Origin: Pseudooceanicola aestuarii
Lineage (GTDB): Bacteria > Pseudomonadota > Alphaproteobacteria > Rhodobacterales > Rhodobacteraceae
DNA: 64,000 nucleotides
NCBI RefSeq assembly: GCF_010614805.1
Contig: NZ_JAAFZC010000001.1
Coordinates: 2,148,001 to 2,212,000, forward strand
Reading direction: 5' to 3'
The translations under genes were made by a program, and so were the position numbers. Below are positions 8,539-18,326 of this stretch, one piece after another; within the stretch, counting starts at the first letter, position 1; every line of letters begins with the position of its first letter. The notes below the pieces were generated by a model, which was not told where the DNA came from, ran no database searches, and saw nothing but the letters and a program-made list of their open reading frames with translations.

Positions 8539-9174
8539 ATGAGCAAAGTGCGAGACCCCGCAAAAATTCACCCGGCTGTGAAACTGGGCCTGGAACTTGG
8601 CCCGATCGTTCTGTTCTTCGTCGCCTATCTGGCGCTGAAGGACCGTGTCTTCACCATCGCGGGCGCGGAGTATGACGGGTTCATCCTCGTCACCGCAGCC
8701 TTCATCCCGCTGATCCTGCTGTCGACCTTTTTCCTGTGGCGGCTGACCGGGAAATTGTCGCGGATGCAGGTGGTGACGGCGGTGCTGGTCACGGTGTTCG
8801 GCGGGCTTTCGGTCTGGCTGAACGACGACCGCTTCTTCAAGATGAAGCCGACGCTGATCTACCTGGTCTTCGGCGGCGCCCTGGGCCTGGGACTGCTGCG
8901 CGGGCAAAGCTGGTTGAAGTTGGTGATGGAGGAGATGATGCCGCTGCGCCATGAGGGCTGGATGAAGCTGACCCGTCGGCTTTGTGCCTTCTTTCTGGCG
9001 CTGGCGGTGCTGAACGAATTGATCTGGCGCACGCAGACCACGGAAATCTGGGTCTATTTCAAGACCTTCGGCCTGTCCGCCGCCGTTTTTGCGTTCTTCA
9101 TGACCCAGGGGCGCCTGTTCACCGATTACGCGATCGAGGATCCCGAGCACGGCAAAGACAGCCCCGCCGGCTAA
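8539..9174 (+). CDS. yciB: inner membrane septation protein (YciB/IspZ)
   Basis: 211-residue YciB/IspZ/IspA-family membrane protein, implicated in cell-envelope synthesis and septation. It starts with KLGLELGPIVLFFVAY, a hallmark of the family, has five hydrophobic segments and the conserved FFKMKPTLIYLVFGG and NELIWRTQTTEIWVYFKTFG. AAGGA lies just before ATG 8539. It probably shares a transcript with the preceding EamA transporter. The 162 bp after the stop show no clear terminator or gene. Confidence 0.92.
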   Translation: MSKVRDPAKIHPAVKLGLELGPIVLFFVAYLALKDRVFTIAGAEYDGFILVTAAFIPLILLSTFFLWRLTGKLSRMQVVTAVLVTVFGGLSVWLNDDRFFKMKPTLIYLVFGGALGLGLLRGQSWLKLVMEEMMPLRHEGWMKLTRRLCAFFLALAVLNELIWRTQTTEIWVYFKTFGLSAAVFAFFMTQGRLFTDYAIEDPEHGKDSPAG

Positions 9175-9336
9175 GCCTTCGTCTTCGCCGGATAGGCCAG
9201 GGCCGTATCGGGCGAAGATCGCGTGGCGTGCAGCGGCCCTATGTCTTCGCCAATGGCCTCTCCCGGTCCGGCCGCACCCCCTTTCTTGGTGCTGCGCGAC
9301 ATGCTCTACTCCGGTGGGGAAATCGGGGGGGACCGC

Positions 9337-10707
9337 ATGGGATTTCGCAGAAAAACGGCGCTGTCTCTGGCGCTCGTCCTGGCCGTCGGTGGCTGGGGCG
9401 GGGGCACGCTTGCCGATATGGCGCCGCGTACCCTGCCGTACCCTGGGCCGGGCCTCGGCCCCGACCTCCTGCCCGACCTCGGGCCCGCGCCTGCCTTCGC
9501 GGACCCGGATCCGGCGCGGGTCGCTCTGGGGCAATTGCTGTTCTACGACCCGATCCTGTCGGGCAATCGCAACACCTCCTGCGCGACCTGCCACCATCCG
9601 CGGTTCGGCACCTCAGACGGGGTGTCGCTGGCTTTGGGGGAGGGCGGGCGCGGGCTGGGCCCCGACCGCGCGATTGATCCCGGGAACCCGCCCGAGGAGC
9701 GCGTGCCGCGCAATGCCCCGGCGCTGTGGAACCTGGGTGCGGCGCAATTCACCCGGTTCTTCCACGACGGCCGCCTGGAGGACGATGCCACCCAGCCCGG
9801 CGGCATCCGCACGCCGCTGGGCGCCGACATGGTGGCGGGGTTTCAGAACGCGCTGGCGGCGCAGGCGATGTTCCCGGTCCTGTCGGGCGACGAGATGGCG
9901 GGCCATTACGCGGAAAACGACGTGGCGCAGGCGGTGCGGCAGGGGATGCTGTCCCAACCCGGCGGCGCCTGGGACATCATCGCCAGCCGCGTCGCGGCGA
10001 TCCCCGAATACAGCGCCGCGTTCGAGCGGATCGCGCCGGGCGTGCCGGTCACCTTTGCGGGCATCGCCAACGTGATCGCCGATTTCATCGCCGTGGAATG
10101 GCGCGCCGATGACAGCCCGTTCGACCGGATGATGCGCGGGCAGGGACGCTTGGACCGGCGGGCGCAGGCGGGGATGGACCTGTTCTATGGCTCCGCCGGC
10201 TGCGGCGCCTGTCATTCCGGCTGGTTCCAGACCGACCACGCCTTTCACCCCATTGCCATGCCCCAGATCGGCCCCGGAAAATCCGCGCGGTTCGAATCCC
10301 ATCACCGGGACGAGGGGCGGATGCGGGTCACTGGCGATCCCGGCGATGCCTATGCGTTCCGCACGCCGTCGCTGCGCAATGTGGCGCTGACGGCGCCCTA
10401 TGGGCATGACGGCGCGTTTGCCACGTTGGAGGGGGTCGTGCGCCATCACCTGGACCCGGTTGCCAGCCTGCGCGACCATGATCCGGCGCAGGCGGTGCTG
10501 CCTGAGTTGCCCGGCGCGCGCGATTTTCTGGCCCATTCCGATGGCGATGAACAAGCCCGCATCGCCGCCGCCAACGTTCTGCCGCCGCAGGATCTTTCCG
10601 ATGCGGAGGTGGCGCAGATCCTGGCATTCCTGCACGCGCTTACCGACCGGGCCGAACGGCTGGGCGTGCCGGATCACGTGCCCAGCGGCCTGCCGGTGGA
10701 TCGTTAG
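9337..10707 (+). CDS. MauG/cytochrome c peroxidase-family diheme protein
   Basis: Exported diheme c-type protein of 456 residues. After a signal peptide (MGFRRKTALSLALVLAVGG) come two heme attachment sites, CATCH at 82-86 and CGACH further on, with the context LLFYDPILSGNRNTSC typical of the peroxidase/MauG family. GHDGAFATLEGVVRHH near the C-terminus matches the family's distal segment. It probably reduces peroxides or oxidises a protein partner in the periplasm. ATG 9337 is chosen as the start of the signal peptide; an ATG at 9301 is in frame and possible. Its stop is separated by one base from the stop of the convergent FG-GAP gene. Confidence 0.88.
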   Translation: MGFRRKTALSLALVLAVGGWGGGTLADMAPRTLPYPGPGLGPDLLPDLGPAPAFADPDPARVALGQLLFYDPILSGNRNTSCATCHHPRFGTSDGVSLALGEGGRGLGPDRAIDPGNPPEERVPRNAPALWNLGAAQFTRFFHDGRLEDDATQPGGIRTPLGADMVAGFQNALAAQAMFPVLSGDEMAGHYAENDVAQAVRQGMLSQPGGAWDIIASRVAAIPEYSAAFERIAPGVPVTFAGIANVIADFIAVEWRADDSPFDRMMRGQGRLDRRAQAGMDLFYGSAGCGACHSGWFQTDHAFHPIAMPQIGPGKSARFESHHRDEGRMRVTGDPGDAYAFRTPSLRNVALTAPYGHDGAFATLEGVVRHHLDPVASLRDHDPAQAVLPELPGARDFLAHSDGDEQARIAAANVLPPQDLSDAEVAQILAFLHALTDRAERLGVPDHVPSGLPVDR

Positions 10708-10708
10708 G

Positions 10709-12349
10709 TCAGGGCGTGGCTTCAGGGCGCAGGGTCACGCGCTGATCGGCCGCCAGGGTGCGCCAGGCGCCAACCCGGCCACCGGGCCAGATTACCCGCA
10801 GCCGCACCTGCCGCGCCGGCCCCAGGCCGAAATGCTGTGGCCCGGCCATGCCGCCCGCGTGGCCTCCGCCCAGCGTGACTTCCCGCGTCTGGCGCTGGCC
10901 GTTGGCCTCCACCTCGACAAAGGCGCCGATGGCGGCGGTGTTGGGGCCGGGGGCGGCCAGGTCGACCAGCAGCCAGTGCCCCGGCGCGCCGGAGTTCTGC
11001 CAGACCTCCAGCGCGGCGCGGCGGTTCACCACCGCCAGGTCCAGCGCCCCGTCCAGGTTCAGATCGCCCAGCACTGCGCCACGCCCGCGCGCCATCGAGG
11101 CGACGCCGGCCTGCACCGCGCGTTCGACAAAGCTGCCGTCGGCCTGTTGCAGCAACAGCGAATTGGGATCGCGCATCGCCGCGTCGGGCATCTGTTCCAC
11201 GTTGCCTTTGGCGACAAAGATGTCGTCCCGACCGTCGTTGTTCACATCGCCAAAGGCCGCGTGCCAGCCGGTGGAAGGGCGTCCGTCCCCGCCCGTGTGG
11301 GGCCTGTGCGCGGTGGTGCCCCGTGCATAGGTTGCATCGCGCCAGACCGGCCCCCCGGCCGCCGGGTCGAAGATCTGGAATTTCTGGTCGCCCATGGAGG
11401 TCAGGTAGACCTCCGGGTAGCCGTCCCCGGTCACATCGCGCGACGCGATGCCCATGCCCCAGAGGCTGTAGCGCTGCCAGCCCTCGGCTTCGGTGAACAG
11501 GCGCGGTTGATCCTCCATCGCCCACATCTGTTCCTGCCCGTCACGGACAAAGTAATGCCGGTCATTGCTGACCCTCAGATCGGCGCGACCGTCGCGGTTC
11601 CAGTCGGAAAACAGCATCGACAGCGCGCAGAACCCCGGCCGCAGCCGCACGGGTGGGGCGTAGCACGTGCCGGTGGCATCGGGCCGGACCAGCCGGGTGT
11701 CGTCGCATGTGCCAAAGGGGCCGTCGGGGTCCGCGCGGTCCACATAGGTGCCGAAGGCGAGGGTGGGCAACGCCTGGCCTGCCTCCCAGGTCGCAGAAAA
11801 GGCGGTGGTCCAGGCCTCCCCACCGGCAAAGCCAAGGTCGGCAAACAATGCGAAGCTGCAATCGCCCAGGCCGCGCATCAGCATGTCCCGCCCGGCACGC
11901 AGGATCGCCAGGTCGGTCAGCCCGTCGCCGTCGATGTCGATAGGGTAGGCGCCGGTCACGCCAGTCAGGGCCAGTGCCTTCGGCGTGTCGACGCGAAACG
12001 ACAGCGCGCCGCCCGGTGCGGGCGTGGTGTTGCGCAGCAATTGCGCCGGGTTGGCTCCGCCCGCGGCAAAGAGCTCGGGCAGGGCGTCGCCGTTGCAATC
12101 CAGCGCCGCCAGCCCACCGCCGACGAAATGCGTCCAGCCGCCCGCATAGACGTGATCGGGCGCGGCCACCGGGGCGAAATGCGGCACCTGCGGCGCTTGT
12201 GCGGCGGGGGCCTCCTGCGCGAAGACGGGGGGTGGCGGGCACGTGACCACCGCGCCCATGGCCAGCAGGGCGGGCACGGCCAGGTCCAGCAGCGCCCGCG
12301 CCGGGCGGCCCCTGCGGCGCGGGGGGCAGGGCGGACGGTCATGCGGCAT
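10709..12349 (-). CDS. exported FG-GAP/VCBS repeat protein with C-terminal ASPIC/UnbV domain
   Basis: 546 residues from ATG 12349. A basic start and hydrophobic helix (ALLDLAVPALLAMGAVV) form a signal peptide. The body has FG-GAP-like Ca2+-binding loops such as DCNGDALPELFA, DIDGDGLTDLAI, DWNRDGRADLRV, DVTGDGYPEVYL, DVNNDGRDDIFV and DLNLDGALDLAV, implying a beta-propeller. The C-terminus (GQRQTREVTLGGGHAGG... RVIWPGG) is the ASPIC/UnbV domain of CRTAC1-like proteins. The start overlaps the end of the ROK regulator gene by 11 bp, suggesting co-transcription, and the stop nearly abuts the diheme protein. Its ligand is unknown. Confidence 0.85.
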   Translation of the reverse strand: MPHDRPPCPPRRRGRPARALLDLAVPALLAMGAVVTCPPPPVFAQEAPAAQAPQVPHFAPVAAPDHVYAGGWTHFVGGGLAALDCNGDALPELFAAGGANPAQLLRNTTPAPGGALSFRVDTPKALALTGVTGAYPIDIDGDGLTDLAILRAGRDMLMRGLGDCSFALFADLGFAGGEAWTTAFSATWEAGQALPTLAFGTYVDRADPDGPFGTCDDTRLVRPDATGTCYAPPVRLRPGFCALSMLFSDWNRDGRADLRVSNDRHYFVRDGQEQMWAMEDQPRLFTEAEGWQRYSLWGMGIASRDVTGDGYPEVYLTSMGDQKFQIFDPAAGGPVWRDATYARGTTAHRPHTGGDGRPSTGWHAAFGDVNNDGRDDIFVAKGNVEQMPDAAMRDPNSLLLQQADGSFVERAVQAGVASMARGRGAVLGDLNLDGALDLAVVNRRAALEVWQNSGAPGHWLLVDLAAPGPNTAAIGAFVEVEANGQRQTREVTLGGGHAGGMAGPQHFGLGPARQVRLRVIWPGGRVGAWRTLAADQRVTLRPEATP

Positions 12350-13553
12350 GGGAGGGCATCCCCTTGATATGCAGGATCGACACCTGTTCGATCGCATGGG
12401 CTGACGCCCCGCGCGCCCACATCAGATCCCCCCAATTGTGCACCCGGATATCGGGCAGCGGCGCGTTGACATGCGCGGTGGAGCGGCTGATCTGTTCCAG
12501 CACCTTGTCCGAATACAGATGGGCAAAACCGGTCTGCGCCCCGGCCAGAATGATCCGGCGCGGATCGAAGATGTTGATCAGGTTGGCAAGGCCCATGGCG
12601 AACATCTGGCCGGCGCGGTCCAGCACCGATTGCGCCAGCCGGTCGCCGGCCCGGGCGCGCGCTGTCACCTCGGCCACGGTGCGGGGACGGTTTTCCGGCT
12701 CCCCGGTGGAGGCCTCCCGGATCAGGGCGTAATCGCCGACATAGGCCTCCAGGCAGCCGCGCTGGCCGCATTGGCACAAGGCACCCTCGATCTGGACCTT
12801 GGTATGTCCGAATTCCGCGCCGCACCCCCTGTCGCCGCGATAGATCTGGCCGTTCATGATGATCCCCAGGCCCACGCCGTGTTCGACGGTGACCACCAGG
12901 AAATTGTCCACGTCGCGGCCTTCGCCGAACAATTGCTCGGCCTTGGCGACCAGGTTGGCATCATTCTCCAGGAAGACGGGGCAGGGCAGGCTGTCGCGGA
13001 GCAGTGGCGCCAGGTCGTGGTCATGCCCGGCCAGGGAGGAGGACCAATGCACGTAGTTGCGCGTCGCATCCACCTGACCGGCCAGGCCGACCGAAATCCC
13101 GGTCAGGTCGGTCAGCGCCAGCCCGCCGGCGGTGCAGGCCCCTTCGATGGCGCGCCGCAGCGCCGCGACCAGATCCGGCGGTTCCATGCATGAGGCGGCG
13201 AGGTTCAGGACGTGGTTGGCCAGTTCGGTCCCCTCGAAATCCGCGATCAGCACAGAAATCGTGTGACGGGAGATCTTCACCCCGGCCACAGGATAGACCC
13301 CGCCGCGCAGCTTCAGCATCACGCGCGGCCGCCCGCGCCGCCCGGCGCCGGGCGCATCGGGGAAGGGCACTTCGCGGATCAGCCCCTTGTCCAGCATGTC
13401 GGCGGTCACGGTGGTGACTGTGGCCGGGCTGGTGCTGGCCAAGGCAGCGATCTCCTTGCGGGCGATCCCGTCGGAGGCACGGATGATGTCCAGAATGCGC
13501 AGCCGGGTCTGCGCCCTGGCATCCATTGTCAATGCGTCGCGGATCGTATCCAT
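12339..13553 (-). CDS. xylR: ROK-family transcriptional repressor of the xylose genes
   Basis: 404-residue ROK regulator: N-terminal winged helix-turn-helix (about 15-70, RKEIAALASTSPATVTTVTADML) followed by a sugar-kinase-like ROK domain with the zinc motif CQCGQRGCLEAYVG and HTKVQIEGALC. Being divergent from xylF-xylH-xylG-xylA, it is inferred to repress them and release on binding D-xylose, as known for XylR of the ROK type. ATG 13553 is used; an internal Met at residue 10 is possible. The shared 156-bp upstream interval holds an AT-rich inverted repeat. The gene end overlaps the FG-GAP protein start. Confidence 0.88.
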   Translation of the reverse strand: MDTIRDALTMDARAQTRLRILDIIRASDGIARKEIAALASTSPATVTTVTADMLDKGLIREVPFPDAPGAGRRGRPRVMLKLRGGVYPVAGVKISRHTISVLIADFEGTELANHVLNLAASCMEPPDLVAALRRAIEGACTAGGLALTDLTGISVGLAGQVDATRNYVHWSSSLAGHDHDLAPLLRDSLPCPVFLENDANLVAKAEQLFGEGRDVDNFLVVTVEHGVGLGIIMNGQIYRGDRGCGAEFGHTKVQIEGALCQCGQRGCLEAYVGDYALIREASTGEPENRPRTVAEVTARARAGDRLAQSVLDRAGQMFAMGLANLINIFDPRRIILAGAQTGFAHLYSDKVLEQISRSTAHVNAPLPDIRVHNWGDLMWARGASAHAIEQVSILHIKGMPSHAA

Positions 13554-13626
13554 CGGCGCGGTCTCCCCCTCCTGTCACTCTCTGCCGGGCAGGGTAGCGC
13601 GGTGGGGCAGGCTTGGGAATGTTTTA

Positions 13627-13642
13627 ATTTTGATACTAAAAT
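13627..13642. promoter_or_regulatory. AT-rich inverted repeat, candidate XylR operator / xylF promoter
   Basis: ATTTT-GATACT-AAAAT (5-bp arms, 6-bp centre) lies in the xylR-xylF divergent interval, a sharply AT-rich island in GC-rich DNA. TTGATA at 13630-13635 could act as a -35 element, with only a weak -10 (TAAGAC) 16 bp further on. Known ROK-type XylR operators are similarly AT-rich palindromes. The assignment is inference. Confidence 0.5.
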
Positions 13643-13709
13643 AAAGAATGCTAAGACTTGAGGAAGCCGCACCGAATCGATGTGTGGCCGTGTAGGGAGG
13701 AAACACGAA

Positions 13710-14723
13710 ATGACGAAACTGCTCAGGATGAGTGTGGCCGCAGCGCTGCTGGGTTCGGCCGCCTATGCCGATGACGTGACCGTCGGTGTCAGCTGGTCGA
13801 ACTTCCAGGAAGAACGTTGGAAAACCGACGAGGCCGCGATTGTCGGCGCCCTGGAGGACGGCGGCGCCAGCTATATTTCCGCCGATGCGCAATCTTCCTC
13901 CAGCAAGCAGCTGTCGGATATCGAAAGTCTGATCGCCCAGGGCGCCGACGTGCTGATCGTGCTGGCTCAGGACACGCAGGCCATCGGCCCCGCCGTTCAG
14001 GCCGCCGCGGACGAGGGCATCCCCGTGATCGCCTATGACCGCCTGATCGAGGACGACCGGGCCTTCTACCTGACCTTCGACAACGTCGAAGTCGGCCGGA
14101 TGCAGGCCCGCGCCGTGCTGGAGGCCGCGCCCACGGGCAATTACGTGATGATCAAGGGCTCTCCCACCGATCCGAACGCGGACTTCCTGCGCGGCGGGCA
14201 GCAGGAAGTGCTGCAAGACGCGATCGACGCGGGGGACATCACCATCGTGGGCGAGGCCTATACAGACGGCTGGCTGCCCGCCAATGCACAGCGCAACATG
14301 GAGCAGATCCTGACCGCGCAGGACAATGCGGTGGATGCGGTCGTGGCCTCCAACGACGGCACGGCAGGCGGCGCGGTTGCCGCGCTGACGGCACAGGGCA
14401 TGGACGGTATCCCCGTCTCCGGACAGGACGGCGATCACGCTGCGCTGAACCGGGTGGCCAAGGGCACGCAGACCGTTTCCGTCTGGAAAGACGCCCGTGA
14501 CCTGGGCCGCGCGGCGGGTGAAATCGCCATGACCCTGGCCGAAGGTGGCGAGATCGAGGACAGCGTGGAATGGACTTCCCCCTCCGGGACGAAGATGCAG
14601 GCGCGGTTCCTGTCGCCCGTACCCGTGACGGCCGACAACCTGTCCGCCGTGGTCGATGCCGGCTGGATCACCCAGGACGCCCTGTGCCAGGGCGTGTCCG
14701 ACGGTCCGGCCCCTTGCAACTGA
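13710..14723 (+). CDS. xylF: D-xylose ABC transporter substrate-binding protein
   Basis: Periplasmic xylose-binding protein, 337 residues, with a signal peptide ([20 protein letters not shown]) and the type I sugar-binding fold. Recognisable segments are [67 protein letters not shown] and VSGQDGD, all typical of XylF. ATG 13710 has GGGAGGAAA just upstream. It is first in the xylFHGA operon; a 12-bp stem-loop after its stop may keep its mRNA level above that of the membrane components. Confidence 0.95.
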   Translation: MTKLLRMSVAAALLGSAAYADDVTVGVSWSNFQEERWKTDEAAIVGALEDGGASYISADAQSSSSKQLSDIESLIAQGADVLIVLAQDTQAIGPAVQAAADEGIPVIAYDRLIEDDRAFYLTFDNVEVGRMQARAVLEAAPTGNYVMIKGSPTDPNADFLRGGQQEVLQDAIDAGDITIVGEAYTDGWLPANAQRNMEQILTAQDNAVDAVVASNDGTAGGAVAALTAQGMDGIPVSGQDGDHAALNRVAKGTQTVSVWKDARDLGRAAGEIAMTLAEGGEIEDSVEWTSPSGTKMQARFLSPVPVTADNLSAVVDAGWITQDALCQGVSDGPAPCN

Positions 14724-14732
14724 TCGCATCCC

Positions 14733-14762
14733 GGCGATCCCGGCCATCGCGCCGGGGTCGCC
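14733..14762 (+). promoter_or_regulatory. intercistronic stem-loop between xylF and xylH
   Basis: GGCGATCCCGGC (14733-14744) pairs with GCCGGGGTCGCC (14751-14762): a 12-bp stem with one G-U pair and a 6-nt loop. No T-run follows. Such hairpins after substrate-binding-protein genes commonly protect the upstream mRNA or cause partial termination. Confidence 0.7.
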
Positions 14763-14798
14763 ACCTGGAAGTTTCGCGCTGACACGAGGAGGTCCGAC

Positions 14799-16097
14799 AT
14801 GACCGACACCACGTCTCAGCCAATCCCCGCAAAGTCGGCAGGTGGCCTGTTCCGGAAGCTGGAACTGGATACCCGTCTGCTGGGCATGATTGGCGCATTC
14901 GTCATCCTGTGTATCGGGTTCAACATCCTGACGGATGGCCGTTTCCTGACCCCCCGGAACATCTTCAACCTGACAATTCAGTCGGTGTCCGTGGCCATCA
15001 TGGCCTGCGGCATGGTCTTCGTCATCGTCAACCGCCACATCGACCTGTCGGTGGGCGCGTTGCTGGCGACCACATCCGCCGTGATGGCGATGCTGCAAAC
15101 GCAGATTCTGCCGCATGGGCTGGGCCTTGGGCTGGGTCATCCGGCGATCTGGATCCTGGCGGTGCTGGGCGGGCTGATCGTCGGTACGCTGATCGGCGCC
15201 TTCCAGGGCTGGATGATCGGCTACCTGACCATCCCCGCCTTCATCGTGACGCTGGGCGGGTTCCTGGTCTGGCGCAACGTCGCCTGGTATCTGACCGCCG
15301 GTCAGACCATCGGCCCGCTGGACGATACCTTCATGATCTTCGGCGGCATCAACGGCACTCTCGGCGCCTGGTGGAGCTGGGCCTTCGCCGCACTGGCCTG
15401 TGTCGCGGGGATCGCCGCGCAATGGCGCGGGCGGCGCGGAAAGGCGGCGCATGGCTTTCCGGTGAAACCCTTCTGGGCGGAAACCACGATGTCCGTGCTG
15501 ATGGTCGCCGCCATCGGCGGGTTCATCGCCGTGCTGAACGCCTATACCGTCCCCACCCGCCGGCTGGAACGGATGTTCGAGGCGCGCGGCGAAATCATGC
15601 CCGAGGGGCTGAGTGTGGGCTACGGGCTGCCGATCTCGGTGCTGATCCTGATCACTGTCGCCGTGGCGCTGACCGTGGTGGCGCGCAAGACGCGGCTGGG
15701 CCGCTACATCTACGCCACCGGCGGCAATCCCGACGCGGCGGAGTTGTCGGGCATCAACACCCGCCGCCTGACGGTCAAGATCTTCGCCCTGATGGGGTTT
15801 CTCTGTGCGCTGTCGGCGGTCGTGGCTTCGGCCCGGCTGGCCAACCATTCCAACGACATCGGCACCCTGGACGAGCTGCGGGTGATCGCCGCCGCCGTGA
15901 TCGGGGGCACCGCGCTGTCGGGCGGGTTCGGCACGATCTACGGCGCCATCCTGGGCGCGCTGATCATGCAGGCGCTGCAATCGGGCATGGCCATGGTCGG
16001 CGTCGATGCGCCGTTCCAGAACATCGTCGTGGGCAGCGTGCTGGTGCTGGCCGTGCTGATCGACATCCTGTACCGCAAGCGACTGGGGGCGAAATGA
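14799..16097 (+). CDS. xylH: D-xylose ABC transporter permease
   Basis: 432-residue CUT2-family (BPD_transp_2) permease with about ten to twelve hydrophobic segments. Family motifs are [34 protein letters not shown] and, near the end, [21 protein letters not shown]. The insertion around residues 200-270 ([11 protein letters not shown] and following) is usual for XylH. AGGAGG sits 8 nt before ATG 14799. It overlaps xylG by an ATGA junction, so permease and ATPase are translationally coupled. Confidence 0.95.
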   Translation: MTDTTSQPIPAKSAGGLFRKLELDTRLLGMIGAFVILCIGFNILTDGRFLTPRNIFNLTIQSVSVAIMACGMVFVIVNRHIDLSVGALLATTSAVMAMLQTQILPHGLGLGLGHPAIWILAVLGGLIVGTLIGAFQGWMIGYLTIPAFIVTLGGFLVWRNVAWYLTAGQTIGPLDDTFMIFGGINGTLGAWWSWAFAALACVAGIAAQWRGRRGKAAHGFPVKPFWAETTMSVLMVAAIGGFIAVLNAYTVPTRRLERMFEARGEIMPEGLSVGYGLPISVLILITVAVALTVVARKTRLGRYIYATGGNPDAAELSGINTRRLTVKIFALMGFLCALSAVVASARLANHSNDIGTLDELRVIAAAVIGGTALSGGFGTIYGAILGALIMQALQSGMAMVGVDAPFQNIVVGSVLVLAVLIDILYRKRLGAK

Positions 16098-16909
16098 TGG
16101 CCGACACCGTGACCCGAACCGCCGCCGCCCGTCGCGCCGCAGGGGAAACGCCGCTGGTGGAGATGCGCAACATCTCCATCTCCTTCGGGGGGATCAAGGC
16201 GGTCGATGACGTCTCTGTCGATCTGCACCCCGGCGAGGTCGTGGGCCTGCTGGGCCATAACGGCGCCGGGAAATCCACCCTGATCAAGATCCTGTCAGGG
16301 GCCTATCACATGGACGAGGGGCAGATCCTGATCGACGGCCAGCCGGTGCGCATCGAAAACCCCCGCGACGCCCGTGCCAACAACATCGAGACGATCTACC
16401 AGACACTGGCGCTGGCCGATAACCTGGACGCGGCTTCCAACCTCTTTCTGGGGCGGGAGCTGACCACGGGGCTGGGCCTGATCGACGATTCCGCGATGGA
16501 GGCGGAATGCCGCAAGATCATGGGCCGGCTGAACCCCAATTTCCAGAAGTTCAGCGAACCGGTATCCGCCCTGTCGGGCGGACAGCGGCAATCGGTGGCG
16601 ATCGCGCGGGCGGTCTATTTCAACGCCCGCATCCTGATCATGGACGAACCCACCGCCGCGCTGGGCCCGCACGAAACGCAGATGGTGGCCGAACTGATCC
16701 AGCAGCTGAAGGCGCAGGGGATCGGCATCTTCCTGATCGACCACGATGTGCATTCGGTGATGAACCTCTGTGATCGGGCATCGGTGATGAAGAACGGCGC
16801 GCTGGTCGGCACGGTGCAGGTGGATCAGGTCACCGATGACGATCTGCTGTCGATGATCATTCTGGGCAAACGGCCCGGCGAGACGAAAGAACAAGGACAA
16901 GACACATGA
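16094..16909 (+). CDS. xylG: D-xylose ABC transporter ATP-binding protein (single-domain)
   Basis: 271-residue ABC ATPase energising xylose uptake. Walker A is GHNGAGKST, the signature is [14 protein letters not shown], Walker B is [12 protein letters not shown], and the H-loop DHDVHSV is present. E. coli-type XylG has two fused ATPase domains (about 510 residues); here only one is encoded, so two copies must dimerise. ATGATG at 16094 offers two adjacent Met codons. Start overlaps the xylH stop by 4 bp, and the stop overlaps xylA by 4 bp. Confidence 0.93.
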   Translation: MMADTVTRTAAARRAAGETPLVEMRNISISFGGIKAVDDVSVDLHPGEVVGLLGHNGAGKSTLIKILSGAYHMDEGQILIDGQPVRIENPRDARANNIETIYQTLALADNLDAASNLFLGRELTTGLGLIDDSAMEAECRKIMGRLNPNFQKFSEPVSALSGGQRQSVAIARAVYFNARILIMDEPTAALGPHETQMVAELIQQLKAQGIGIFLIDHDVHSVMNLCDRASVMKNGALVGTVQVDQVTDDDLLSMIILGKRPGETKEQGQDT

Positions 16910-18213
16910 GCACAGGCTTTTTCGACGGCATCGCCCCGATCACATTCCAGGGCCGCGATGGCACCGATCCGCTGGCCTACCGCCACTACGACCCCGAGGA
17001 GGTCGTGCTGGGCAAGCGGATGGAGGACCACCTGCGGTTCGCCGTGGCCTATTGGCACAGCTTTGCCTGGGAGGGGGGCGACCCCTTCGGCGGGCAGACC
17101 TTTGTCCGGCCCTGGCATCCGCAGGACGACATGGGCCGCGCCCGGATGAAGGCCGATGTCGCCTTCGAGATGTTCGACCTGTTGGGCGTGCCCTATTTCT
17201 GCTGGCACGATCTGGACCTGCGGCCTGAACAGGGCTCCTTTGCCGCCAATCGCGACACGCTGAACGAGATTACCGATTACCTGGGCGAGAAGATGCAGGG
17301 CAATAAGACTCAGCTGCTGTGGGGCACCGCCAACATGTTCACCGACCGCCGCTGGATGGGCGGCGCATCGACCAACCCGGATCCGGATGTCTTTGCCTTT
17401 GCCGCCGCGACGGTGAAATCCTGCATGGACGCCACGCACAAGCTGGGTGGGCAGAACTATGTTCTCTGGGGTGGGCGCGAGGGCTATGAGACCCTACTGA
17501 ACACCGACATGGGGGCCGAGCTGGACCATATGGGCCGGTTCCTTTCCATGGTTGTGGAGTACAAGCACAAGATCGGCTTCAAGGGGCAGATCCTGGTGGA
17601 GCCGAAGCCGCAGGAGCCGTCCAAGCATCAATATGATTTCGACGTCGCCACCTGCATCGGCTTCCTGCGCAAATACGGGCTGGAGAGCGAGGTGAAGCTG
17701 AACATCGAGCAGGGCCACGCCATCCTGGCCGGCCACAGTTTCGAGCACGAGCTGGCCCTTGCGGTCAGCGAGGGGATGTTGGGCTCCATCGACATGAACC
17801 GGAACGATTACCAATCCGGCTGGGACACCGATCAGTTCCCCAACAACGTGCCGGAGGTGGCGCTGGCCTATTATCACATCCTGAAGGGCGGCGGGTTCAC
17901 ACAGGGTGGCACCAATTTCGACGCCAAGCTGCGGCGCCAGTCGATCGACGCCGAAGATCTGATCGCGGCCCATGTGGGCGGCATGGATGTCTGCGCGCGC
18001 GGCCTGAAAGCCGCCGCAGCGATGATCGAGGACGGCGGCCTGGATGCCGCCTTGGCCGAACGTTACGCCGGGTGGGACACGGCCGAGGCGAAGGCGATGC
18101 TGGACAGCGACCTGGCCACCATCGCCCAGCGGGTAGAGCGGGAGGGCATCGCGCCCCAGCCCCGCTCCGGCCGTCAGGAGATCCTGGAGAACTACGTCAA
18201 CCGCTTCGTCTGA
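16906..18213 (+). CDS. xylA: xylose isomerase
   Basis: 435-residue cytoplasmic enzyme converting D-xylose to D-xylulose. It has the catalytic His/Asp region [11 protein letters not shown], the signature [14 protein letters not shown], the metal-binding segment [17 protein letters not shown], and [17 protein letters not shown]. Length and motifs match the class II (E. coli-like) isomerases. It ends the xyl operon; xylulokinase, the next enzyme, is not in the window. The intergenic region before the convergent MATE gene holds a stem-loop that may end both transcripts. Confidence 0.97.
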   Translation: MSTGFFDGIAPITFQGRDGTDPLAYRHYDPEEVVLGKRMEDHLRFAVAYWHSFAWEGGDPFGGQTFVRPWHPQDDMGRARMKADVAFEMFDLLGVPYFCWHDLDLRPEQGSFAANRDTLNEITDYLGEKMQGNKTQLLWGTANMFTDRRWMGGASTNPDPDVFAFAAATVKSCMDATHKLGGQNYVLWGGREGYETLLNTDMGAELDHMGRFLSMVVEYKHKIGFKGQILVEPKPQEPSKHQYDFDVATCIGFLRKYGLESEVKLNIEQGHAILAGHSFEHELALAVSEGMLGSIDMNRNDYQSGWDTDQFPNNVPEVALAYYHILKGGGFTQGGTNFDAKLRRQSIDAEDLIAAHVGGMDVCARGLKAAAAMIEDGGLDAALAERYAGWDTAEAKAMLDSDLATIAQRVEREGIAPQPRSGRQEILENYVNRFV

Positions 18214-18268
18214 GGGGCGGTCCGGGCCAAGGCCGGAAGCTAAGGTCAAAGACCGGGGTCAAGGTCAG

Positions 18269-18301
18269 GAAAGGGGGCGTCCGTCGCGGGCGCGCCCTTT
18301 C
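18269..18301. terminator. stem-loop between convergent xylA and MATE genes
   Basis: GAAAGGG at 18269-18275 pairs with CCCTTTC at 18295-18301, with further partial pairing of the GC-rich interior. The AAA/TTT ends give a short A/T edge in both directions, as expected for a bidirectional terminator. Confidence 0.45.
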
Positions 18302-18326
18302 ACGTTCTGGCCCGTCGCGGGTGCCT

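Noticed and set aside
10289..10300. GGTTCGAATCCC resembling a tRNA T-arm
   Set aside because: It lies inside the diheme peroxidase frame and no acceptor, D or anticodon arms can be built around it.
13575..15980. An 801-codon open frame on the minus strand across xylF/xylH
   Set aside because: It mirrors the clear xylF and xylH genes, is rich in His/Arg/Gln/Gly and has no recognisable domain; it is a typical GC-driven antisense frame.
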